Below are positions 1-5,684 of a stretch of 5,684 nucleotides of DNA, one piece after another. Below the pieces are notes generated by a model. That model did no database searches. It worked only from the letters and a program-made list of their open reading frames with translations, and was not told the DNA's origin. This DNA comes from Acetobacteraceae bacterium. GTDB lineage: Bacteria > Pseudomonadota > Alphaproteobacteria > Acetobacterales > Acetobacteraceae. Every line of letters starts with the position of its first letter. Position 1 is the stretch's first letter. Both the position numbers and the translations under genes were made by a program. Location of the stretch: NCBI GenBank assembly GCA_027489135.1, contig JAIYAI010000521.1, positions 1 to 5,684 on the forward strand, in the 5' to 3' direction.

Positions 1-1430
1 CCATCACCGTCCGCGGCGGCAGACCCACCTTCGCCGATCTCGACAGCGACGGCCGGCTCGACCTTGTCGTCGGCAACTACGACGGCACGCTGCCGGCGTG
101 GCGCAACACCGGCAGCGGCTATGTCGCGTTCGACGCCGCGGCCAATCCCTTCTCCGGCATCGATGTCGGAATCGACAGCGCGCCGGCCTTCGTCGACCTC
201 GACGGCGATGGGCGCCTCGACCTTGTCGTCGGTACGTGGGCCAAGCTGCAGGCCTGGCGCAACACCGAAGGCGGCTATGTGGCGCTGACGGGCGCGGCGG
301 ACCCCTTCGCCGGCCTCGCGATCGCCGGCAACATCGTGCCCGCCTTCGTGGACCTCGACGGCGACGGGCGCCTCGACCTCGTCGCGCGGGGGGCGTACTC
401 GGTCCCCCTCCTGCAGGCCTGGCGCAACACAGCGGAGGGCTACCTCCCGCTGACCGGCGGGGCGACCGGCACGATCAACCCCTTCGCCGACCTTTTCGTT
501 TCCAGTGGCGTGAACAACTACTTCGGCATCCAGCCGGCCTTCACGGATCTCGACGGCGACGGCCGCGCGGACCTGGTCGCGGGCACCCCCCTCGGCCTGC
601 AGTCCTGGCTGACCCGCGACGCCCCGGTGCCGCCGGTCTTCGTGGCGATGGACGGGCTGTTCGGCCGCGCCGCCAACCCCTTCGCCGGCATCGATGTCGG
701 GTCGCTGAGCAAGCCCGCCTTCACGGACCTCGACGGCGACGGCCGGCTCGACCTGGTGGTCGGCAACAGCAACGGCCTTTTGCTGGCCTGGCGCAACACC
801 GGCAGCGGCTTCGTCGCGCTGACCGGCGCCGCCAACCCCCTCGCCGGCATCGGCGTCCCGCTGCACGCCGCGCCGGCCTTCGTCGATCTCGACCGCGACG
901 GGCGTCTCGACCTCGTCATCGGCACCGCGGACGGCGATCTCCAGGCCTGGCGCGGCACCGGCAGCGGCTATGTGGCGCTGACCGGCGCCGCCAACCCCTT
1001 CGCCGGCATCGATGTCGGCTCGGGCGCCACGCCCAGCTTCGTGGACCTGGATGCCGACGGGCTGCTCGACCTCGTCGTCGGCAAGAGCGACGGCGTCCTG
1101 CTGGCCTGGCGCAACACCGGCAGCGGCTATGAGGCGCTGACCGGCGCCGCCAACCCCTTCGACACCACCAGGCCGCGCAGCGACTTCAGCGCGCCCAGCT
1201 TCGTCGACCTCGACGGCGACGGGCGGCTCGACCTGCTGGTAGGCACCAACGCAGGCACCTTCGGGGCGTGGCGCAACACCGGCGCCGCCTTCCTGCCGCT
1301 GGGCAATCCGAACCGCTCCGGCGGCCCCGATGCCGGCGTGCGGAGCGCGCCGGCCTTCGTCGACCTGGATGGCGACGGGTGGCTCGACCTCGTCGCCGGT
1401 GCGACCTCGGGCCAGATCCTCGCGTGGCGC
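1..1430 (+). repeat. First block of FG-GAP/VCBS coding repeats (nine units)
   Basis: Nine in-frame tandem units encode a consensus built from AWRNTGSGYVALTGAANPF, AGIDVG, SxPAFVDLDGDGRLDLVVG. The calcium-loop Asp codons begin at 36, 195, 351, 546, 726, 885, 1044, 1206 and 1362, so unit lengths are 159, 156, 195, 180, 159, 159, 162 and 156 bp, with a base unit of 53 codons. Every unit keeps the acidic positions of the loop; units 6 and 7 vary only at non-ligand places (DLDRDG, DLDADG). Unit 4 lacks the AWRNTG strand and reads LQSWL. Such repeats are known to form beta-propeller blades, with the Asp loops binding calcium. The block begins upstream of the window. Confidence 0.92.
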
Positions 1431-3878
1431 AACGTCACGCCGCTGCCCGCCATCACCGTCATCGCCACCGACGCGCCGCTCTTCGCCTCCCCGTCCGCCG
1501 CTCGCTTCGCCGAAGGCGGATCGGGCATCGCCTACCAGGCGGAGGCGACCGATCCCGCCGGTCCCGGGGCGATCACCTGGTCGCTCGCAGGGCCGGATGC
1601 GGCGCTGTTCGGCATCGACGCGGCCTCCGGCGCGGTCCGCTTCCTCGCACCCGCTGGCCCGGACTTCGAGGCGCCGCGCGATGCCGGCGGCGACGGCACC
1701 TACGACATCCTCGTCATTGCCCAGGGCAGCGCGGCGACGACGCAGCAGGCGGTGGCGATCACCGTGACGGACCTGCGGGAGAGCGCGCGGCTGGACGGCT
1801 TCGCCACTGCCCTCGCCGTCACGGAGAACGCCGTGAACGCGGCGCCGCGGCTGCTGGACGCCGACGTGACCTTCACCCTGGGCGACAGCCTGGCCGGGGG
1901 GCGTCTGGTGGTCTCCGGCCTGCTCGCCGAGGACCGCCTGTCCATCCTGGCGCAAGGCAGCGGCGCCGGGCAGATCGGCCTCGCCGGCAGCACGGTGACC
2001 TATGGCGGCACGGCGATCGGCACCGCCGCGGGCGGGGTGGGTGCCGACTTCACCGTGACCTTCACCGCCGCGGCGAGCGGGGCGGCGGTGGACGCGCTGA
2101 TCCAGCGCCTGGCCTATGCCGATGCCAGCGACACGCCGACCCTGACGCGGAGCCTGGCGCTGGACGTGGTGGACGGGCAGGGCGGGCACCTGCCCGCACA
2201 GCCGATGGCGCAGTTCACCGCCCTGACCGGCGCCGCCAACCCCTTCGCCGGCATCAACCCGGCACGGTGGAGCAAGCCCGCCTTCGTGGACCTGAACGGG
2301 GACGGGTTACTCGATCTCGTCTGCGGCATGGCCGCAGGGGGACGGGGGTTGCCCTACCTGGCCGCCTGGCGCAACACCGGCAGCGGCTATGTCGAGTTGC
2401 GAAGCGATTTCACCCTGCCGCTGGCCGATCGCAATCCCTTCCTGAACCTGGACCTGTACCAGGCGACCTGGAGCAACGGCGCGCCGGCCTTCGTGGACCT
2501 GAACGGCGACGGGCGTCTCGACCTGGTGCTGGGCGGTGGCGATGGGCGCCTGCGAAGCTGGCTCAAGGCCGAGAGCTTCCTGATCACGGTCGGCAGCCAA
2601 CACGTGGCCATGACCGGCGCGGCCGACATCTTCGACGGCATCAGGATCTACAACTACAGCACCCCCGCCTTCGTGGACCTGGATGGTGACGGGCGGCTCG
2701 ACCTCGTCGCCGGCGAGACCCGGGGGACGATGCTGGCCTGGCGCAACACCGGCAGCGGCTACGAACTCCTGGACGGGCTGGGCGGCCATGGCGCCAATCC
2801 CTTCGCCGGCATCGATGTCGGGTACCAAAGCGCGCCAGCCTTCGTCGACCTGGACGGCGACGGGCGGCTCGACCTGGTCATGGGCGAGAAGTTCGGCGCG
2901 CTGCTGGCGTGGCGCAACACCGGCAGCGGCTACGAGCCCCTGGACGGGCTGGCCGGCCATGCCGCCAACCCCTTCGCCGGGATCGATGTCGGCGACAACA
3001 GCGCGCCCGCCTTCGTGGACCTGGATGGCGACGGGCGGCTCGACCTCGTCTCGGGCAGCCAGTCCGGCGCGCTGCTGGCATGGCGCAACACCGCAACGAC
3101 GCCCGCCATCACGGTCACGGTCGCCGCGGAGAACGACCGGCCCACGGGGGCGGTGGCGCTCGGCTGGACCGGCACCGCGCTGACCGCGGATGCCGCGTCC
3201 CTGGGCGACCCGGACGGCCTCGGTCCCGTCACGCTGCAGTGGCAGGCGCTGCAGGGCGGGGTCTGGACCGACGTCATCGGCGCGACCTCCCCGTTCTTCG
3301 TGCCGATCCTCACCGAGACGGTGCAGTCGCTGCGCGCCGTCGCCCGCTTCACCGATGCCGGCGGCACGGCGGAGGTTGTGGCCTCCGCCGTCGCGCGGAT
3401 CGGCACCCCGGGCATCGACACGCTGGCGGGCGACGCGACGCCGGGCCTGCTGGTCGGGCGGGGCAACGCCGACCGGCTCCTGGGCGGATCGGGCAGCGAG
3501 GTGCTGGATGGCGGCGGACAGGATGATCTGCTGATCGGCCGCAAGGGCGCGGACAGCCTCAGCGGCGGCACTGGCGCGGACGCCTTCCGGTTCCTGACCC
3601 GGACGGACGGCGTCGACACGATCCTCGACTTCACCCACGACCTCGACCGCATCGAGGTGCTGGGCAGCGCCTTCGGCACCCTGGCGCCGGGGCCCCTGGC
3701 GCCAGGGCATTTCGCGCTGGGCGCGCCGGTGGGGCGGCTGCCGCAATTCGTCTACGACCCGGGCACCGGGGCGCTGCGCTTCGACATCGACGGGACGCGG
3801 GCGAAGGCTGCGGTGCTGATCGCCACCCTGGCGGGCGCACCGACGCTGGACGCGGGCGACTTCCTCGTCATCGCCTGA
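1..3878 (+). CDS. Large RTX/VCBS (FG-GAP) repeat protein with cadherin-like insert and type I secretion C-terminus (5'-partial)
   Basis: The reading frame is open from the window edge (first whole codon at 3) to TGA at 3876-3878, giving 1291 visible residues; the true start is upstream. Residue numbers below are visible-fragment numbers. Fourteen FG-GAP/VCBS-type units carry the calcium loop D-x-[DN]-x-D-G-x-x-D (typical core FVDLDGDGRLDLVVG), nine at residues 1-480 and five at 737-1030. Between them lie a cadherin-like domain (about 483-599, ITWSLAGPDAALFGIDAASG) and a second sandwich-like module (about 600-730, ending in LAYADASDTPT...LDVVDGQGG) common in bacterial adhesins. An Ig-like module follows (1036-1133), then seven nonapeptides of RTX type (1134-1197) and a C-terminal domain (1198-1291) with GADAFRF...VDTILDF...DRIEV and final DFLVIA, typical of type I secreted proteins. 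A calcium-stabilised, surface or secreted adhesin-like role is inferred; ligand unknown. No catalytic motif was seen. It converges on the amidohydrolase gene. Confidence 0.93.
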   Translation, partial: ITVRGGRPTFADLDSDGRLDLVVGNYDGTLPAWRNTGSGYVAFDAAANPFSGIDVGIDSAPAFVDLDGDGRLDLVVGTWAKLQAWRNTEGGYVALTGAADPFAGLAIAGNIVPAFVDLDGDGRLDLVARGAYSVPLLQAWRNTAEGYLPLTGGATGTINPFADLFVSSGVNNYFGIQPAFTDLDGDGRADLVAGTPLGLQSWLTRDAPVPPVFVAMDGLFGRAANPFAGIDVGSLSKPAFTDLDGDGRLDLVVGNSNGLLLAWRNTGSGFVALTGAANPLAGIGVPLHAAPAFVDLDRDGRLDLVIGTADGDLQAWRGTGSGYVALTGAANPFAGIDVGSGATPSFVDLDADGLLDLVVGKSDGVLLAWRNTGSGYEALTGAANPFDTTRPRSDFSAPSFVDLDGDGRLDLLVGTNAGTFGAWRNTGAAFLPLGNPNRSGGPDAGVRSAPAFVDLDGDGWLDLVAGATSGQILAWRNVTPLPAITVIATDAPLFASPSAARFAEGGSGIAYQAEATDPAGPGAITWSLAGPDAALFGIDAASGAVRFLAPAGPDFEAPRDAGGDGTYDILVIAQGSAATTQQAVAITVTDLRESARLDGFATALAVTENAVNAAPRLLDADVTFTLGDSLAGGRLVVSGLLAEDRLSILAQGSGAGQIGLAGSTVTYGGTAIGTAAGGVGADFTVTFTAAASGAAVDALIQRLAYADASDTPTLTRSLALDVVDGQGGHLPAQPMAQFTALTGAANPFAGINPARWSKPAFVDLNGDGLLDLVCGMAAGGRGLPYLAAWRNTGSGYVELRSDFTLPLADRNPFLNLDLYQATWSNGAPAFVDLNGDGRLDLVLGGGDGRLRSWLKAESFLITVGSQHVAMTGAADIFDGIRIYNYSTPAFVDLDGDGRLDLVAGETRGTMLAWRNTGSGYELLDGLGGHGANPFAGIDVGYQSAPAFVDLDGDGRLDLVMGEKFGALLAWRNTGSGYEPLDGLAGHAANPFAGIDVGDNSAPAFVDLDGDGRLDLVSGSQSGALLAWRNTATTPAITVTVAAENDRPTGAVALGWTGTALTADAASLGDPDGLGPVTLQWQALQGGVWTDVIGATSPFFVPILTETVQSLRAVARFTDAGGTAEVVASAVARIGTPGIDTLAGDATPGLLVGRGNADRLLGGSGSEVLDGGGQDDLLIGRKGADSLSGGTGADAFRFLTRTDGVDTILDFTHDLDRIEVLGSAFGTLAPGPLAPGHFALGAPVGRLPQFVYDPGTGALRFDIDGTRAKAAVLIATLAGAPTLDAGDFLVIA
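2211..3092 (+). repeat. Second block of FG-GAP/VCBS coding repeats (five units)
   Basis: Five further units of the same family resume immediately after the cadherin-like insert, with calcium-loop Asp codons at 2289, 2496, 2676, 2847 and 3018 (spacings 207, 180, 171, 171 bp). Units 10 and 11 have Asn at the third loop position (DLNGDG), which is still a permitted ligand. Unit 11 lacks the AWRNTG strand and reads LRSWL, as unit 4 does seven units earlier. The block restarts in mid-unit at FTALTGAANPFAGI, the point where the first block stopped after ILAWRN. It ends at LLAWRNT, followed by the Ig-like module. Confidence 0.92.
2760..3101 (+). repeat. Adjacent 171-bp near-duplicate blades (units 12-13 and 13-14)
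   Basis: Two neighbouring stretches, about 2760-2930 and 2931-3101, begin with GYELLDGLGGHGANPFAGID and GYEPLDGLAGHAANPFAGID respectively. Their calcium-loop Asp codons (2676, 2847, 3018) are exactly 171 bp apart. Only these two units have the four-residue-longer LDGL-[GA]-GH-[GA]-ANPF connector in place of ALTGAANPF, and the DNA differs by scattered substitutions. This is best read as a local tandem duplication of a single blade, younger than the array as a whole. Confidence 0.75.
3402..3593 (+). repeat. RTX-type nonapeptide repeats (seven, degenerate)
   Basis: Seven successive nine-residue units run in perfect register: GTPGIDTLA, GDATPGLLV, GRGNADRLL, GGSGSEVLD, GGGQDDLLI, GRKGADSLS and GGTGADAFR. 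They follow the GGxGxDxUx pattern loosely: the first two are degenerate and the third to seventh clearer. In RTX proteins such repeats form a calcium-binding parallel beta-roll that folds after export. Their position just before the C-terminal secretion domain is the normal one. Confidence 0.88.
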
Positions 3879-3890
3879 CCGGCAGCCTTA

Positions 3891-3924
3891 CCGCGCGGCG
3901 ATCACCGAGGTCATCGCCGCGCGG
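3891..3924. terminator. Perfect 12-bp inverted repeat between convergent genes; candidate bidirectional terminator
   Basis: The left arm CCGCGCGGCGAT (3891-3902) and right arm ATCGCCGCGCGG (3913-3924) are exact reverse complements around a 10-nt loop. The stem sits 13 nt past the stop of the plus-strand gene, and its right arm lies within the last codons and stop of the minus-strand amidohydrolase. A hairpin could therefore form in transcripts from both sides. There is no T-run after the stem on either strand, so it is not a classical intrinsic terminator; it might act as an RNA 3'-end stabiliser or assist Rho. Function is inferred from position and symmetry. Confidence 0.5.
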
Positions 3925-5026
3925 CTATTGCCGCGACGGGCCCACCGCCATCCGGCCCCTGGTGCTCCGCGCCGCCGGAGACGAAGAGGTCCGTCCGCCC
4001 CGCCGCCGCGGCGATGACGCCGCCGACCAGCGCCCGCGCGTGCCGCGTCGCGTTGATGTCGCTGTCGTCCCACATGATGTGGCGCGCGCCGCGGATGCGC
4101 CCCGTGGAGGACGGCTCCGCCTTCGCCAGCACGGCGACGAGGCGCGCGCGCGCCGCCTCGTCGAGCTGTCCGCCGGCCGGATCGAGCCCCGCGGCGGCCA
4201 GCGCCCGCTGCACCGCAGGCAAGTCGATCGCATCCGCCATGACGTCGTGCGCAATGACGAGGTCGCCACCCCAGGCCGGGCTGTTGCCCATCACCACGAT
4301 CTCGTTGCGAGTCAGTTCGACGCCGGCGGAGCAGCTTGCCCGGCCCGAGTAGCGCGACCAGTCCGCACCGATGGCATCGTCCTCCACCGCCGCGACCTCC
4401 CCCAGCGCCAGCGCGACGCCGAGCGCCGAGGCGCCGCGCGAGAGGCCCATGGAGTGGTAGGTGTCGGTGGTGGCCACCGTGGCGCCACGGCTGCGCGCTT
4501 CGGCGATGCGGTCGCTGGTCAGCAGCGGGCATTTCACCTGGACGTAGTGGACGTCCTCGACGCGGGCGATGCCGGCCTCCGCCATCGCCGCGCGCACCGC
4601 GGCGGCGGTGGCCTCGACCTGCGGCAGGCGGCCCAGCGCCTCGGGCGGGAATTCCGGCGTGAAGGCGGTGCCGAGGGCGAGCGCCGGCGGCGCATCGGGC
4701 GGCACCGGCGCCTCGCGCACCCCGAAGACCAGGAAATGGGGGGAGAGGCCGCCCTCCGTGCCGCCGGACATGACCAGCGCGACCGCGGCCTGCACCTCCG
4801 CCGGCGTGCTGCCGCGCCGTGCGGCGAGCATGTGGCTCAGCGCCTCCACGGCATAGGCGCGGGTGAAGTCGTTGACGCAGCCATTGCCCTCGGTCTTGCC
4901 GAGGATCTCCACCACCTCCTCCGGCCGCATGGCGCCGGCGTCGAACAGCGCGGCGACGGCAGCGGCATCGCCGGGATGGCGCGCGGCGACGCGGTGGACC
5001 AGGGCGATGCGGCGGGTCTGGGTCAT
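3911..5026 (-). CDS. Ring-opening amidohydrolase, cyanuric acid hydrolase (AtzD/TrzD) / barbiturase family
   Basis: Complete 371-residue protein, a usual length for the family. These cytoplasmic enzymes open the ring of cyanuric acid (to carboxybiuret, then biuret and CO2) or of barbituric acid (to ureidomalonate). Three homologous domains each supply a Lys/Ser pair, all visible: K44 in GKTEGNGCVND with S87 in VMSGGTEG; K165 in VQVKCPLLT with S233 in ASCSAGVEL; K302 in LAKAEPS with S350 in FVSGGAEHQGPDGGG. From memory of AtzD/TrzD, SDINATRHARA, TDTYHSMGLSRGASALG and SGGAEHQGP look cyanuric-acid-type; barbiturases differ there. By contrast VVMGNSPAWGG recalls barbiturases, so the substrate is probable, not certain. 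ATG at 5026 is chosen because GAGG lies 9 nt upstream and MTQTRRIALVHRV starts where the family does; a GTG at 5101 would add 25 unconserved residues. It runs antiparallel to both neighbours; no biuret or allophanate hydrolase gene is visible. Confidence 0.93.
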   Translation of the reverse strand: MTQTRRIALVHRVAARHPGDAAAVAALFDAGAMRPEEVVEILGKTEGNGCVNDFTRAYAVEALSHMLAARRGSTPAEVQAAVALVMSGGTEGGLSPHFLVFGVREAPVPPDAPPALALGTAFTPEFPPEALGRLPQVEATAAAVRAAMAEAGIARVEDVHYVQVKCPLLTSDRIAEARSRGATVATTDTYHSMGLSRGASALGVALALGEVAAVEDDAIGADWSRYSGRASCSAGVELTRNEIVVMGNSPAWGGDLVIAHDVMADAIDLPAVQRALAAAGLDPAGGQLDEAARARLVAVLAKAEPSSTGRIRGARHIMWDDSDINATRHARALVGGVIAAAAGRTDLFVSGGAEHQGPDGGGPVAAIAARR

Positions 5027-5035
5027 GCGGTGGGG

Positions 5036-5039
5036 CCTC
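5036..5039 (-). promoter_or_regulatory. Ribosome binding site for the amidohydrolase
   Basis: On the minus strand GAGG is followed by nine bases and then ATG (5026-5024). The spacing is normal, and it supports the proximal ATG over the in-frame GTG at 5101. Confidence 0.6.
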
Positions 5040-5188
5040 GGGCTGGGGGCGTGATCTGCGGGACGCAGGCAATCGGCATGCCGTTCCGAATGTCGGGCCA
5101 CCGACGGTTCGGCGACAAAACATCACATGGGAAAGCGTGCCACCGCCGCAGCGGCGCGATTAGCCTTTCCGAAACGGTTCCAGACAGC

Positions 5189-5194
5189 GGAGAG
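5189..5194 (+). promoter_or_regulatory. Ribosome binding site for the M10 protease (decides a GTG start)
   Basis: GGAGAG is followed by five bases and then GTG at 5200-5202. An in-frame TAG at 5161-5163 closes the frame upstream, and no other start codon lies between, so this site fixes the start. Confidence 0.7.
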
Positions 5195-5199
5195 CGCGC

Positions 5200-5684
5200 G
5201 TGGCCATACCCGAAACGGCGTCCCTCAACGCCATCATCGCCAATCTCTCCGGGAACTGGGACAGCACCAAGGGTCTCGAGCCAGGTCGGATCTGGAACCA
5301 GCCCGTCGTCACCTATGCGCTCGGCACCGCGGTGTCGCCGCCGGCATCGAAGAACGAGGCCGCAGGGTTCGTCCCGCTCGGCCCCAACCAGATCGCCCGG
5401 GCGAACGACGCCTTCGCCATCTGGAACGAGTTGATCGACCGGATGACCCTGGTGCCCATCGCCTCGGTCGCGAATGCCGACATCACCCTCGCCGCGTCGA
5501 CGACCACGGACCGCGGCGGCACCTACGCGACGTCGACGTTGGGCAGCCGGATCGGGGGGCGCAACAGCGACTTCGCCTTCACGGATGTGGCGATCTGGCT
5601 CTCCTCCTCCTGGCCGTCGCTGGCGGAGGGAAGCATCGCCTATGGCGGCTACGGCTTCCACACGATGCTGCACGAGATCGGCCA
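5200..5684 (+). CDS. Serralysin-like M10 metalloprotease (3'-partial)
   Basis: The first 161 whole codons of a zinc endopeptidase are present; the gene runs off the window. It begins with GTG (MAIPETASLNAIIANLSGNW), supported by GGAGAG five bases upstream and an in-frame TAG at 5161. The zinc site starts at residue 158 within YGFHTMLHEIG, and the last two bases (CA) fit the second His of HExxH; the third zinc ligand and Met-turn lie beyond the edge. The preceding region has the expected features of an M10 catalytic domain: ITYAL-like start (VVTYALG, residues 36-42), an ANDAFAIWNEL helix, ADITLAAS strand and VAIWLSSSW strand before the active-site helix. There is no N-terminal signal peptide, as expected of serralysins, which are exported by type I systems through a C-terminal RTX region not in view here. 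It is probably a secreted calcium-dependent protease. It is divergent from the amidohydrolase, so unlikely to share its operon. Confidence 0.88.
   Translation, partial: MAIPETASLNAIIANLSGNWDSTKGLEPGRIWNQPVVTYALGTAVSPPASKNEAAGFVPLGPNQIARANDAFAIWNELIDRMTLVPIASVANADITLAASTTTDRGGTYATSTLGSRIGGRNSDFAFTDVAIWLSSSWPSLAEGSIAYGGYGFHTMLHEIG

Larger units (their letters stand above)
5027..5199. promoter_or_regulatory. Divergent intergenic region between amidohydrolase and M10 protease genes
   Basis: This 173-bp gap must hold the promoters of both divergently transcribed genes. The most AT-rich stretch is around 5116-5135 (ACAAAACATCACATGGGAAA), a plausible place for promoter melting or regulator binding. 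I cannot identify a convincing -35/-10 pair or a sigma-54 site on either strand. A short inverted repeat CGCCGC-A-GCGGCG lies at 5144-5156 and could be an operator half-site pair, but in DNA this GC-rich it could equally be chance. No small gene is supported here. Confidence 0.4.

Noticed and set aside
98..1132. Long Arg-rich open frame in another plus-strand frame (also 1268-2689)
   Set aside because: The composition is dominated by Arg/Pro/Gly with no domain, and it mirrors the repeats in the true frame. Such shadows are expected from GC-rich tandem repeats.
3694..3707. Perfect 14-bp palindrome CCCTGGCGCCAGGG
   Set aside because: It lies inside coding sequence for an LAPGPLAPG duplication, where the repeated Leu-Ala-Pro-Gly codons explain it.
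2307..3746. 479-codon open frame antisense to the repeat protein
   Set aside because: It follows the same repeat periodicity, has no recognisable domain or ribosome site, and is explained by the lack of stop codons in GC-rich antisense frames.
5027..5101. N-terminal extension of the amidohydrolase from GTG at 5101
   Set aside because: The 25 added residues are not like the family N-terminus, and the ATG at 5026 has its own well-spaced GAGG.
5112..5146. Possible sigma-54 promoter for the amidohydrolase (TGGCACG on the minus strand)
   Set aside because: The -24-like element is followed by CTTTCCCAT, with no TTGC-like -12 element at the right spacing.
5169..5218. Direct repeat CCGAAACGG at 5169-5177 and 5210-5218
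   Set aside because: It is only nine bases, and the second copy is within the protease coding sequence. It is likely chance, with no supporting regulator logic.
3962..5434. 490-codon plus-strand open frame across the amidohydrolase and into the protease gene
   Set aside because: It overlaps two well-supported genes in other frames, crosses the promoter region, and its translation is low-complexity Arg/Gly/Ala.
5023..5673. 216-codon minus-strand open frame antisense to the protease
   Set aside because: It has no domain and no ribosome site, and the opposite strand encodes a clear M10 catalytic region.

Overview
The window is GC-rich DNA (roughly 70 % by eye) with three protein genes and very little spacer. 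Codon use strongly favours G or C at third positions. The gene content (RTX/VCBS-type calcium-binding secreted proteins, a serralysin-type protease and an AtzD-family ring-opening amidohydrolase) suggests a high-GC alphaproteobacterium, perhaps Rhodospirillales/Acetobacteraceae. That taxonomic guess is inference; no rRNA or marker gene is present.

Layout. (1) Positions 1-3878, plus strand: the 3' 1291 codons of a very large modular extracellular protein whose start lies upstream of the window. It carries 14 visible FG-GAP/VCBS-type calcium-loop blades (nine, then five), a cadherin-like module and a second beta-sandwich-like module between the two blade groups, an Ig-like module, seven RTX-style nonapeptides and a C-terminal domain typical of type I secreted proteins. 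(2) Positions 3879-3910: a 32-bp convergent gap containing half of a perfect 12-bp inverted repeat. (3) Positions 3911-5026, minus strand: a complete 371-residue ring-opening amidohydrolase of the cyanuric acid hydrolase/barbiturase family, with all three Ser/Lys pairs. (4) Positions 5027-5199: a divergent intergenic region. (5) Positions 5200-5684, plus strand: the first 161 codons of a serralysin-like M10 metalloprotease, cut off inside its HExxH zinc motif.

How they fit together. The two plus-strand genes encode secreted, calcium-dependent proteins of the kind exported by type I (ABC/MFP/TolC) systems, though no exporter gene is in view. The amidohydrolase is a cytoplasmic catabolic enzyme on the opposite strand with no visible pathway partner, so it looks like a single metabolic gene lodged between two secretion substrates.

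The most interesting internal pattern is in the blade array. Units seven apart (3/10, 4/11, 5/12, 6/13) share unit length or sequence peculiarities. This fits a duplicated seven-bladed propeller whose second copy has been split by the cadherin-like insert. I see no CRISPR array, tRNA, rRNA, transposase or obviously undescribed multi-gene system.
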